A stretch of DNA of 64,000 nucleotides. Source: Piezodorus guildinii. Lineage: Eukaryota > Arthropoda > Insecta > Hemiptera > Pentatomidae. The translations under genes and the position numbers were made by a program. Shown here in pieces: positions 33,656-43,482 of this stretch; positions within the stretch are counted from its first letter, which is position 1, and each line of letters opens with the position of its first letter. The notes below the pieces were generated by a model, which did no database searches, had not been told where the DNA came from, and saw only the letters and a list, made by a program, of their open reading frames with translations. Location: NCBI GenBank assembly GCA_023052935.1, contig CM041297.1:99346484-99410483 (forward strand), written 5' to 3'.

Positions 33656-33694
33656 GCCCTGATGATGACCCACAAAGGGGGTCGAAACGTTGGC
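33656..33694 (+). ncRNA. Hammerhead-ribozyme-like core, right arm of element 2
   Basis: CTGATGA at 33,659-33,665, stem II GACCC (33,667-33,671) with GGGTC (33,679-33,683), GAAAC at 33,684-33,688, GTT at 33,689-33,691, and GGC (33,692-33,694), which can pair with GCC (33,656-33,658) as a 3-bp stem I. Base 33,666 is unpaired, a deviation from the consensus. Stem III would be only AC-GU and would need a second molecule or arm. Confidence 0.6.
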
Positions 33695-33837
33695 AAACAA
33701 TAAAATAGTTGAAACTATTTAGTTGTTTCATTTAATGAAACCCCCACCCGGACTAATTCCTTCCAGTAATTCTCAACGGTCAACTAATTACATCCACAAT
33801 CAAGTAAATTAGTTGTCAGATAAAATACATGAAGTGA

Positions 33838-34440
33838 AAATGCCTATTGGTAGCACTCCACTAGGTAATCTAAACTGGAAGGTCTCGAAGCTATCTTCTT
33901 TTCAGAAGCCTAGGAGGATTGTCAGGAAAGGAAGAGGAAGCAAGGGTTGAAACTAGTGGAGTTAGTCATGGAAGGATTGATACCTGGTTCGGGCCAAATA
34001 AGCATCACATGGGATAGTATGGTCTTTATGTATGAGTTTTTTTCGAAGGATTTTGGATTGAAAGGATTGAATACGGGAAGAATTTGATGGTTTAGTAGAG
34101 CCCGAATGCTAAACTCCGTACGTCCAGATAGGCCTTATGATGGTCATGTAGATGAGGATTTTGTAGATAAGTGGAATGTTAGAGCGTCTGTCCAGTAATT
34201 GTTAAAGTAAGCGAAAGCGAAGGGCAGTTTCTTGTTGTTTCAGTCTTGTGTGCGGATTCGTTAGACGTTTGTCAAGTAGCAGTCCTAGATAGCGAATCCG
34301 TTCAACCGGGACAAGAGGAATATTATTAAATAACACTGTAAGGCAGGATGTCATATGTTTACAACGAAGTGTAAAGGTAATTTAGTGGGATTTGTTGATT
34401 ATAATTCTCCAATTCTTACACCATACCTAAATAAGCTTTA
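33838..34440 (-). pseudogene. Jockey-clade retrotransposon 3' fragment
   Basis: The minus strand reads, with stops, TSCLTVLFNNIPLVPVERIRYLG, LLDKRLTNPHTRLKQQETALR, LLDRRSNIPLIYKILIYMTI, RPIWTYGV and, at the end, a degraded RRxLKR tail. Comparable motifs occur at 8.0 kb and 21.2-21.7 kb. It is 5'-truncated downstream of the catalytic centre. It lies inside family A copy A7, between palindromic element 2 and the RTE-like element, and has several in-frame stops. Confidence 0.8.
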
Positions 34441-34529
34441 AGTTGCAAAAACATTTAAGTTAATTTAAAAGAAAAAGTTCATTAAAATTCATTAGAAACA
34501 TATAATTTAGATTAAATAATATACCACAT

Positions 34530-35523
34530 TTCAAAAGAATTCGAGACGGCATTGGGAATAAGGCAGGGCTGTAGCCTGAGTCCGTTACTTTTCATTATTG
34601 TTCTGGACTTGGCACTAAGGAGAGCCAAGCCTATAATGAGGAAATTCCAGCTAGGGCACAGAAACCTCCACCACACAAGATATTCCCTACTTGCCTTCGC
34701 TGACGACCTCATCCTGCTAGCTGACAATGATCGAGACCTCCAACATAACATAAATGTCCTACAAGAGGAATTATCTAAAATAAATATGAAGATTAATCCG
34801 AGGAAGACTAAATGCATGAGAATTGAAAAGAAACCCCGAAGGATAATGAGGATATTAAGAGCTGGAGGACAGAGATTAGAGCAAGTCGAAAATTTCAAAT
34901 ATCTGGGAGCTCATCTCAATGAGAATGGCTACATAGACGAAGAAGTGGCCCAGAGAATTGGAGCGGCAGGGAGGATGTTTTGTATGGTAAGGCGAGGTTT
35001 TCTGGGGAGAAGAGAGGTATCAAAGCAGACCAAATTAGCCGTATATAAATCGATATTTCTTCCTATCCTATCGTACTCCTCAGAATCTTGGACTCTTACC
35101 TCAAAACATAGGAGCCAAATCCAGGCCATGGAAATGAGGTATCTCCGAAAAATAGGGAGAAAGACACGGAGAGATAGGATACGGAACGCCACTATACGGG
35201 CTAACCTTGACGTCAAACCGGCGGGGACCATTCTAGAGGAACACTAACTGAGGTGGTTTGGACATCTTCTTAGGATGGATCCGGAGAGAAGTGCCAGGAA
35301 GACGTATGAGACCCGCACAGAGAGAAAAAGGCCCAGAGGAAGACCCCGCATCTCCTGGGAGGACGGTGTAAAGAAAGCATGAAGGAGGCGTGGGATAGAC
35401 TGGAGTAGGAGAATGGAGTTGACACAGGAAAGAGACATATGGTCCAGACTCTACAGGCAGGATCCTCACACCGAACAGCGGTAGAAGAGGAAACGATTAT
35501 GATGATGATGATGATGATGATGA
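34530..35523 (+). pseudogene. RTE-like retrotransposon RT with (GAT)n tail
   Basis: A 231-codon frame (34,552-35,247) preserves much of the RT palm and thumb: LGIRQGCSLSPLLFIIVLD (motif B region), YSLLAFADDLILLAD (the catalytic Asp pair intact), KTKCMRI, VENFKYLGAHLNENG, LAVYKSIFLPILSYSSESW and MRYLRKIGRKTRRDRIRN. A stop at 35,245-35,247 interrupts the tail, which resumes as LRWFGHLLRMDPERS and RKRPRGRPRISWEDGV. The 3' end is a GAT/ATG microsatellite (35,498-35,523), a usual kind of ending for RTE-type elements. It is 5'-truncated at motif B. Codon content is less AT-rich than the surroundings, suggesting a younger copy than most. Confidence 0.85.
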
Positions 35524-35700
35524 TAATATAGGAATATTAAAATGCTACGTATAATAATGAGCAATAAGTTTATGTACAATTCGTCGTTTTAGATTAATCT
35601 ATAAACTTTGTGTATCGGTTATTTTTTTTTTCTAAATCCTTTTCTTTCCAACGGTATATAATACGTTTATATTACTGTTCTTAATATCCTTAAATGATAA

Positions 35701-36140
35701 ACGGATAAAATATTCATGACATAATTATTATGTTTATTTTATAATCATATTAGTTACAAGTATAATAATTGTTTTATTTCATTTTCTATCTATTTCTTAT
35801 TTGTCTATCTGTAATTTATTAAAACAATATAACAAATTCTAAAAGGACTTAGCTGACAAAACGTTTAAGGAAAGATTAAAATAAAATCTTATAAGTATGA
35901 AAAGCCAGGAACGAAAGGGAGTTTTCCGGTTCATGAGCTCCTCTTTGGTCCTGATATCCGTGCAACTGGGGACCCCAAAAATCCACCTGTGCCTTATTTT
36001 CTTTCCGGGTTCAAGGTAAAGGATGAAATATGATTTCAATCATATTTCCCTTTGAATATTTTTAATTTTAATTAATATGTACTCACGTACTTATTTACTT
36101 TGAAATATATTGGTTTATTTTAGACAAAAATTGAATAATT
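35701..36140. other. AT-rich DNA, nothing recognised
   Basis: No gene or repeat could be supported here. Confidence 0.45.
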
Positions 36141-36153
36141 ATTATTTATTTAT

Positions 36154-36369
36154 GTTTCACCCACCAATCTGTCTCAATGTTAGAGACTGGAAATGTTAGA
36201 GAATGAGGAAGATTTAATTTTGCCAACGTTTCGGCTCAAGCTTGTAAACTGAGTTTATGCTTGGACATTGAGCAGAAACGTTGGCAAAATTAAAAATATT
36301 TGAAAACAAAGACTGACTACTGATTATTCCACCTATAATAGCTTCTACAGTCGACTATACCTCCGAAGG
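36154..36369 (+). mobile_element. Palindromic hammerhead-motif element 3 (decayed)
   Basis: The centre has an inverted repeat, attttgccaacgtttcggct (36,217-36,236) against gagcagaaacgttggcaaaa (36,270-36,289). Both arms retain the GAAACGTTGGC half of the core. CTGATGA is decayed (CTGAGTT at 36,249 on the plus strand), though TGCT...AGCA can still form stem II. The right end, gtcgactatacctccgaagg, parallels the tails of elements 1 and 2. The unit is bracketed by ATTATTTATTTAT at 36,141-36,153 and 36,370-36,382. That is again 13 bp, but low-complexity, so chance cannot be excluded. Confidence 0.6.
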
Positions 36370-36382
36370 ATTATTTATTTAT

Positions 36383-37150
36383 TTGTAACATAAAGGCTTT
36401 TCAACCATAGAGGTTATTTTAGCCCTAAACTAATAATGCAGATACAATATAATAAAAGTAATAATACATACATATATAGTAATAATACATACATATATAG
36501 TAATAATACATACATATATAGTAATAATACATACATATATACTAATAATACATACATATATACTAATAATAATACGTACTTGATAAATAATAAAATACAA
36601 TACAAACATTATACATAATATACGAAATAATGCATACAATACGAAAATAATAGATACAAATATACTAATCACAAAATACATAATACATAATAAAATAAAG
36701 TACATAATACACTAAAACATACATAATACTAATAATACAGATATAATATTTTAAGTTAAATACAAACGATTATATAAGATAACTACATATATGAAAAGAA
36801 TAAAAAATAAAAAATAAAATAAAATAAATAAATAAATAAAAAATAAATAAAATAAATAAATTAATTAATAAAATAAATAAATAAAATAATAATTAAAAAA
36901 AAAATATATATAAAATATTAAAAATCAAAAACAGGAACTTTTTTTTTTTATTTTATTTTGGAAAATATTGATGTGTCTTTTAGATAATTCATCAGTTTGG
37001 TGTCTGACTCCTGGGTATTTTGTAATGTCCCAGGATCATTCTCCATACCAATCCCTCTTCGCTCGGCTTCGAAGGAAAAGCAATCCAACAGTATATGTGG
37101 TACTGTGAGGAGAACCCCACAGGAGGAGAACCCCCACCTCCTGAAGGAAA
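36383..37150 (-). pseudogene. I-clade retrotransposon 3' end
   Basis: On the minus strand, 37,145 to about 36,950 encodes the end of an I-clade pol: CGVLLTVPHILLDCFSFEAERRG and then TQESDTKLMNYLKDTSIF followed by a stop. This matches the zinc-binding C-terminal region of the elements at 9.2 and 46.5 kb in type. Downstream come an A/T-only 3' UTR (36,780-36,900) and a TTATAG-like end near 36,400. No RNase H remains, so truncation is severe. Confidence 0.65.
36457..36561 (+). repeat. 21-bp minisatellite, five copies
   Basis: The unit agtaataatacatacatata (plus one T) starts at 36,457, 36,478, 36,499, 36,520 and, as actaataat..., 36,541. Spacing is exactly 21 bases with almost no divergence, which indicates recent expansion. 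The open frames read across it are artefacts of the repeat. Confidence 0.93.
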
Positions 37151-38213
37151 GATTTAATTTTTAAAAAATTCTGCCGGATTGCATTGTATGACATAAGATT
37201 GAAATATGATATATAAAATAAAATAAAAAAGTCAATAACAGGTAAACAAAATGAATACAAACTAAACAAATGAACACTAAAACAAAATATCTAATCTATT
37301 TACAAAACAATAAGAAAAAAATAAAGTTACATAATAAAATGGAAATAAAAACTAAAAACTTAAAACTAACATAATTATATAAAAATAAATAAATAAAAGG
37401 GTACTTAAGAGTTCAATTGTAAAAAGCGTGATGGTTGCTGTACGCGTTCAGACCGTCGGCTGACAGTGGGCCAAGTACTCGTATAGAGCGAAGAAGAAAA
37501 AATATTCCCTGAGGAATATTACAATGGAGACCGTCGGGTACTCCTGTGTGTGCTCGCATAGAGCGTCCAAAGCGTGCCAGATACTGAAGTCAATGTATGA
37601 AAAGAAAATTTAAAAGTAACTGATTTTATAATTAAAATACAACTGAAACATTACCTAAGGTGTGGAAAAAAAATTGGTTCAAGTAATTTACCTTGATCTG
37701 AACTCTTAAATACCCTTGAAAACTTCAGTTCTATTTGTAACATACACAACTACTAGATGCAATTAGAGTCGACCATAGCAGAGGCTAAATTATTATTGGA
37801 TATTGCAGGGGTAGTTTGCAACAGTTGCAATTATAGGATGATTGCTTACATACTGTTCTCACAACGTTGGTTCTTGTTCAATTAGCACGTGGAGTTTCAT
37901 CATCTTAAGTTCATTGACAAAGTTTCATCATGTATAATACATATCTTTTATTTGCATTTTCATTTTTATTAATGAAATTGGGCCACCGTAGAGCCTTGAC
38001 TAAGTAGGTCCCTTCATGACATCTTTGTAGTAATAATAGTTACTTAGGTAGCAATATCACACTGAAACTATTAACAACGATAAATTAATGAGCATAATAC
38101 TCATTTTATTCTACTAAACTATTGGGTGGATTCATAAATTCATTAGATATTTGAAGGGTAAAACTTTTTTTAATTTTATTTTTACATAAAATAATTTTAT
38201 TTAATTATGTATT
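37151..38213. other. AT-rich DNA, nothing recognised
   Basis: A less AT-rich stretch at 37,430-37,590 contains two similar segments (tcagaccgtcgg and ggagaccgtcgg; gtatagagcg and gcatagagcg), a hint of an old duplication. No family was recognised. Confidence 0.4.
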
Positions 38214-38482
38214 GGGGTCACCTGAGGTAAAGGGGCTAGCATAACAGCCTTCTGCGTGCAAGGTCACCCGTTCAAATTCGGCAAGTGTCTCTAGGATTTT
38301 TGAAGATGTAATTCTTCAGAGCCTACGTAAAACGGTGGTCCCGAGTCTGTGTGATGACACTAACTCGTAAAGGATACTCTTACCCAAAACGTGGATAAGC
38401 AAAATTTAGTACTCCCATTTTAGCATCGCCCAATCAGCTACAGTAGCATAATGTGACGTCAAATGAATAAACAAACAATAAT
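38214..38482 (+). mobile_element. tRNA-derived SINE, family 1, copy 3 (near complete)
   Basis: The head has gggtcacctgaggtaaagg, a box A-like ggggctagcataacag and a box B-like cgttcaaattcggc. The body continues with ctctaggatttttgaagatg, 'acggtggtcccgagtc', 'tactcttacccaaa' and the end 'gacgtcaaatgaataaacaa' with acaat. Head, body and A/C-rich tail all match copies at 8.9, 11.4 and 45.0 kb. Transcription by RNA polymerase III and mobilisation by a LINE partner are inferred from the structure. Confidence 0.82.
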
Positions 38483-38867
38483 GTATTAACTATTTTTATG
38501 AATGACCTCTTCCCATCCATCTACCAATTCAATTTGGCCGTTCTCGTAGAACGTCTAAGGTATTAAAGTAAAAGTCTGATCGAAATACGTTTTACTTGTT
38601 CACATATCTTTCATTAGTGCACGATTTCCGGTTCAGGTAGTTTTAGATAATTGCCGGAATAATTTGTAGTCCGTAGTATAAGGAGAATATGTTGGGTGTA
38701 ATGAAACATTCTAGCATAATCCCCAAAACTTGGGATGCTTATCGCGGAAGGTGGTATGACGTCATGGTGGAATACAACACCTATGCGTTGATTACTTCTG
38801 GGCGTGTCTGTCGCAATGTTTCGTCTAATGCCGTTATATACATGCAGGAGACCTTCAAATCAATCGA

Positions 38868-39795
38868 TTTTACTTTCACTTACCTATATATGAACGAGTC
38901 TGTGTGATGACCGTAAAAGGGAAAGCATTGCGATCGTGAAATTTTCGAATTTCAGTCCTCAACGCAAATACACGTTTTAGGGTCAACTGATTCTAAATAA
39001 CCAAGTCTCGAAAAAAGATTGCGCACGCGCGTGTGTGTGTGGTAAGTCTAGCGCAAAAACGAAAGGACGTACAAAACTGAAATTTCATATTTAACAACTA
39101 TACGCCTGATATATTAAAGCGCTGTTTCCACTAAAATCGGTAGACCTATTATATACTTTGCATTTTGCACTTTTTTATAATTTTCTCCAAAACAGCTTTT
39201 ACGATTTTGATTAAACTCGTTATATCGATGTAAAAGTTAATGGGCTTAAATATGATGTAGGTTTCATTCTGATTGAAATAGTCTTACTGGGATTAAATGT
39301 CGATATTTTTATTTTTCTTTCTCTGAACTACTTTTAATTTTGTACATTCCAAAAGATTAAGCATATCATCTTAATGGCATTGATGATGGACGGCTAAATA
39401 TACATGTTGAGCGAATTTGATACACAACTAAAGGAGAAAATTGCAAAAATATTTTTTATGCAATTTTTGTGTTTTGAACACAAGACTAGTAATATAGACG
39501 TATAATATGGTATACCGTTGGATAGCTAAAGATTTTAGAATATTATCTATAAAATATTATCTGAAACAAGGAATTGTAAAGGTTAATGGAGAGAGATGAA
39601 AATCTGATAAAACTAACTGATTGTTGTTGATAAAAATATAATAGATTATTTAATAAAACACATGTTTCTATTGAAAATCAATACTTTACGAATTATTTTT
39701 AACTAAATTTGTATCACATTTTTGTAATAAATGTATTTAAAAATTCTTAAATTGACATTAACAACGGAGGTAAGTAAATGTCGTGTGTTAAATAT
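38868..39795 (-). repeat. Family A dispersed repeat, copy A8 (full length)
   Basis: In reverse orientation: it starts at about 39,795 (aacacacgacatttacttac) and ends at 38,868 with ggtaagtgaaagtaaaatc. Two short changes are seen near the 3' end, including an insertion at about 38,893-38,915 (aacgagtctgtgtgatgacc). All central landmarks are present. Confidence 0.85.
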
Positions 39796-39827
39796 CGCGA
39801 TAATCCCACTATAATGAAGGCAAAATC

Positions 39828-39905
39828 TTTTCTGGATTTGAACGGTCCGCGGAGTAGAATTAGGAGCCTCGCTAGCAGTTGTCCACGATCTATTGCTCCC
39901 CACGT
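39828..39905 (-). mobile_element. tRNA-derived SINE head, family 2
   Basis: On the minus strand it reads gggagcaatagatcgtggac, then aactgctagcgaggctcc and a box B-like ccgttcaaatcca. The order and spacing resemble tRNA promoters, but no acceptor stem forms. A second sequence starting gggagcaacgtgg lies on the minus strand at 59.9-60.0 kb. Confidence 0.5.
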
Positions 39906-40674
39906 TGTAGATAATGTACTTTACTTTTGAGGAACTTTAATGGTTTTCCGGGATAATCATAAATATATATTGTGTTATCATGCGGAGTTTGGCATTTTCA
40001 TTAATAGTAATATTCAAGCAACATGTATAAAATTTAAAATTTTTTAGATTTTAAGTTTGTAAGAACCATGCAATTTGTATAAAACAGAAGGTTCATTAAT
40101 CAATCATTCAATTAACAGTAATTCAGACCTAACTTTCCAAATAATAACAGAATAAATTAACACAAATGAGCCGAGATTTAAGCAATAATTGCCTTTGTTT
40201 GGTGTGGAATATGGCTTTTATTTCATTAAGGGGTTTAAAGAGGCAGTTAAATGTTAATTAGAAATAATTGGCTTACCTCAGGCGGTGGAAAATATTTGTA
40301 TTATTATACGCGGTCTCGGTGTTTATTAATTTAGTTAATTCTTTTTTACTTTATTTTTCAACCCCGTTATTATCTTGTAATGGTTCAGTAATAACACAGC
40401 CCATGCTTTAAAACTTGCAAAATTATTTTCAAAAGTTGAGAATCATGAAAGTTGATAAACAACCACAATAAAAATATAATTATTAGTTCCTCAACTTTTT
40501 CATTTATTTTTTTTTATATCCAAATTAAATTGTTAAAAATGTTTAAGTTCTGCAGGATTTTGTTTGTAAATTTCTTTTTTTCAGTATTGCTTTAGTTTTG
40601 TTAGTATTTTAGTAAATATGGTGTGAATAACTGTAACCACTGTCCTATATGGGATATAATGAAATATTATTCTC
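39906..40674. other. AT-rich DNA, nothing recognised
   Basis: No gene or repeat was identified before the (CT)n array. Confidence 0.45.
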
Positions 40675-40847
<173 letters not shown>

Positions 40848-40904
40848 TGTCGAGGCAAACACTCTGTTGTTTCTTAAGCCCTCAAGCATTTAGTCTCTCA
40901 GTAA

Positions 40905-41047
40905 TTAAGACGTTGATTTCCAAAATATACTAAAGGACATTTTTCGACATATTGGTGTTCTAATTATTTAGTTTTATCTAAATCTTTTACTTAATTTTAT
41001 CTAATGAATAATCAAGTCGTTTCAAAACGCGATTTATATTTTAGAAC
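40905..41047 (-). mobile_element. MITE-like element, partial second copy
   Basis: The segment aattaagacgttgatttcca ... ctaaaggacattttt ... tttagttttatctaaatctt ... aaaacgcgattta matches the reverse complement of the right half of the MITE at 30.4-30.8 kb. The order of blocks is kept. The other terminus is absent. Confidence 0.65.
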
Positions 41048-41481
41048 ACATAAATTGTTTTATTAGGATGGCTTATTTTTAAAACATTTGACTTGCTATA
41101 TTCAAGTTATAAAACACTGCCAAGAAAGGCAAAACTAGTAAAACAAGCCTGATAACATGAGATTATTCTGAGATCCACAATTACTTATTACAGAGATTCC
41201 TGGGTATTGACAAAAGAAAGCAGAAGTTCTAACAGAGGAAAATACTGAGAAAGATTAGAATAGATTACTGTTTTCGAGGCACTCAACTTCTAGGTTATTA
41301 TGCCCTTAGTGAAGTTTTGGTATAGCATTTGGTTATAATTATAAGTAAAATAGAATAATAATATAAATTAATAATTAATTAAGTTTTTTCAATGGGTGTT
41401 TCTAAAAAAAATAAAAAAATAATAATAAATAAATTAAATAAAATTAATAATAATTAATATATATATATATATATATATATA
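41048..41481. other. AT-rich DNA, nothing recognised
   Basis: It ends in a TA run (41,457-41,480). Nothing else could be supported. Confidence 0.45.
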
Positions 41482-41489
41482 AATTTACT

Positions 41490-41830
41490 TTCATTTATTA
41501 TATTTTGAGAAATAAATGTGTTTCTCTAAGCAAGTCAATCAGATTATCCACAGCATTACTTGAGTCTTTCAAAGCTGAACCACACTTTGGAGAACGTTGT
41601 GGTTTGCGAATGCCTTTTGTAAAGCTCTGCACTCCTCCACTATACGCTTCACTGTTAATGGGGTTCCACAGGTTCGACATGTTGGTTGGTCTTTTCTTGT
41701 GATTAAATTGGTATGGCCAATCCTCAGTCTTGTAATGACAACCTCTCTCTTCTCTTAACTCTCACTGAGCTTGTCCACCGCTGCGTTGTTGTTTTTATAT
41801 AGCACAATATTGTTTTCACAATTGCCAATA
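41490..41830 (-). pseudogene. I-clade retrotransposon C-terminal fragment
   Basis: On the minus strand from about 41,760: EEREVVITRLRIGHTNLITR, then PTCRTCGTPLTVKRIVEEC and RALQKAFANHNVLQSVVQL before a stop. This is the C-terminal zinc-binding region that follows RNase H in I-clade elements, here with C-x2-C and a terminal Cys but with the usual His replaced (KRIVEEC rather than HIxxxC). The RNase H domain is missing. It ends next to a TA run. It is close in type to 9.8-10.0 kb. Confidence 0.75.
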
Positions 41831-41859
41831 AAAGAAAATGGCCCTTAGCAATTAGGATA

Positions 41860-42110
41860 GTGATCTCCGTACAATGTATCGAAAACGAGACCTGGTATCC
41901 TTTGAGAAAACATCCGCCTTAGATGGCCCGGACGTATAGAAAGTTTGACGGAAACCAGGAGGCCGAAAGGTCTTTTGTATGGAAAACTTAAAAGAAAAAG
42001 ATGTAGAGGAAGACCAAGAGTGAGATGGTTGGATGAAGTCGAGGAGGACGTCAAGTTGGTTTGAGTAAGGAGGTGGAGGACGGTAATTCTAGGACCGGTG
42101 CGCCCGGCAG
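41860..42110 (+). pseudogene. RTE-like retrotransposon tail fragment
   Basis: The plus strand gives IRLRWPGRIESLTETRRPKG, then LLYGKLKRKRCRGRPRVRWL, DEVEEDVKLV, a stop, and VRRWRTVILGPVRPA. The set RLRWxGHxExxxxxRxPKxLLxG and RGRPRxRWLDEVEEDL is the conserved C-terminus of many insect non-LTR polymerases. Here P replaces G and R replaces H in the WxGH motif. It is a short fragment with one stop, in opposite orientation to the adjoining I-clade piece. Confidence 0.75.
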
Positions 42111-42940
42111 TAAGTACCATAAGATGAATAAGTATCTATGAGTTAAAGTGAGCTTGAATTGTGAAGTAAATATGTGTATGACAATTGCACTTTGTTGATT
42201 GCCTACATTAAGGTAATTAACTGCCCAAATGGCAGTGTTAATTTAAGATAAACACAACGCTGATTGGAAACTTGTGGAAAAACAATCCAATTCAATTATA
42301 TAGAAGGTTCGGGGTCAGTTTCTCCGTAAGCACAAGGTCTATAAAAACCCCATTTACATAGTTACTCGTATATAAATATATAAATTAATTACTAACTCTT
42401 TTAAACAAGGAGAGATAGGAGAAGAAGGAAATAAAAAAAAAAGAAACTTACAACTATACTAATATAAAGAGAGAAACCATAAAGATAAAGTAAATAAATG
42501 AAATATTTGAGTCGAATAAATAGATCCCTTTGATTAATTGAAGCATAGGACTGGATATTTTACAAAGAGGAAAAAGAAGTCATATCCCTAAAATAACGAC
42601 TAACTAAAAAAAATAACAGTGTATTGGAAATAGTACTAAATATACAAAAAAATGTAGTATCACCAATTATGATGAGTTAATGAAATATATAATCATTTAT
42701 AAGGCGTGCAATTTACAATGCTGATTCAGGTGAGGATGGGTTTAAATGCATTTGAGGACTGTCCTATAGATTGGATTTTGACGATCCCATTCCAGCTAGA
42801 ACACATGGTAACCTATGGGACAAAGAGTACTGTTTGGCTTAGTTAGGGTGTATATCTAAGTAAGGATCTTGAAATTTTAAAAGTAGCAATTGAAAACAGA
42901 AAATGTTTATACGCTAATTAATTTTGCGTGTTTAATTTAA
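42111..42940. other. AT-rich DNA, nothing firm recognised
   Basis: A string ctatactaatataaagagag at 42,455-42,474 resembles a Helitron 5' end, but the leading TC and a matching 3' end were not found. The rest is featureless. Confidence 0.4.
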
Positions 42941-42942
42941 TT

Positions 42943-43228
42943 TATTAGAGAGCTTCCACTAGGAAGCTTCTCTACATGTCTTTCATGCCTTTATATATTT
43001 GTCTCAAATTTACTTGTTGTATTCCAATAAATAATGTATGTATAATTGTTGTAAATTCTAATAAATAAATTTTGTTTTAAATTTAATTTATATACTGCAT
43101 TATTATTTTATAAATTTATTGTTTCGTATATATTGTATGAATGTAGTGCTTAATCTATTATAAATTTTCTAATTAGTACGAAACGTAATATATGTTGAAA
43201 TGCTCAATAAAAATTGTTTTGGATATAA
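42943..43228 (+). mobile_element. Jockey-type 3' UTR remnant
   Basis: The blocks tattgtatgaatgtagt and ctcaataaaaattgtt followed by an A-rich run are shared in order with the 3' UTR of the Jockey fragment at 59.5-59.9 kb. The start, gcttccactaggaagcttct, is close in position to the stop codon of other copies. Only untranslated sequence remains. Confidence 0.65.
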
Positions 43229-43372
43229 AAAAAATACCTAATTTAAATTTGTTCTCCTTCACGTTCACCCACTCCTTTTATTAAATTTTTGTAAGTAGTT
43301 CCAACGTTAAATATAATGTCAATAATCCAGGATATTCTAAATAGCCAATAAAATTACATTTGACTACCTTCG

Positions 43373-43373
<1 letters not shown>

Positions 43374-43409
<36 letters not shown>

Positions 43410-43410
43410 T

Positions 43411-43471
<61 letters not shown>

Positions 43472-43482
43472 ATATATATATT
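43374..43482. repeat. (CA)n-(TA)n compound microsatellite
   Basis: About 35 bp of CA with small breaks is followed by about 60 bp of TA. Open frames through it are low-complexity artefacts. Confidence 0.95.

Larger units (their letters stand above)
33510..33798 (+). mobile_element. Palindromic hammerhead-motif element 2
   Basis: This 289-bp insertion is the best-preserved member of the family. The inverted arms run from about 33,506 to 33,634 and about 33,640 to 33,771, with few mismatches. The asymmetric right tail (33,772-33,798) has the family signature tctcaacggtcaac and ends in acatccaca. Each arm carries a hammerhead-like core facing outward. It inserted into family A copy A7, so it is younger than that copy. 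No protein-coding capacity is present. It could be a non-autonomous Penelope-like or retrozyme-like element. Confidence 0.82.
33497..33811. repeat. 13-bp target-site duplication of palindromic element 2
   Basis: ATCAAGTAAATTA occurs at 33,497-33,509 and 33,799-33,811, directly flanking the palindromic unit. It is the same length as the duplication at element 1. Confidence 0.88.
33366..35700 (+). repeat. Family A dispersed repeat, copy A7 (shattered by three insertions)
   Basis: The 5' piece (33,366-33,497) has acgactttcacttacctgg. A middle piece (about 34,445-34,530) has 'attagaaacatataattt' and 'agattaaataatat'. The 3' piece (35,526-35,700) has tttccaacggtatataatac and 'tatattactgttctta'. 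Between them lie, in order, palindromic element 2, a Jockey fragment and an RTE-like element. The pieces keep the order and orientation of an intact copy. The 3' half is missing after 35,700. Confidence 0.75.

Noticed and set aside
42455..42480. Helitron 5' end
   Set aside because: ctatactaatataaagag resembles one, but the preceding bases are AAC and not A|TC, and no CTAG hairpin end in the right orientation was found within reach.
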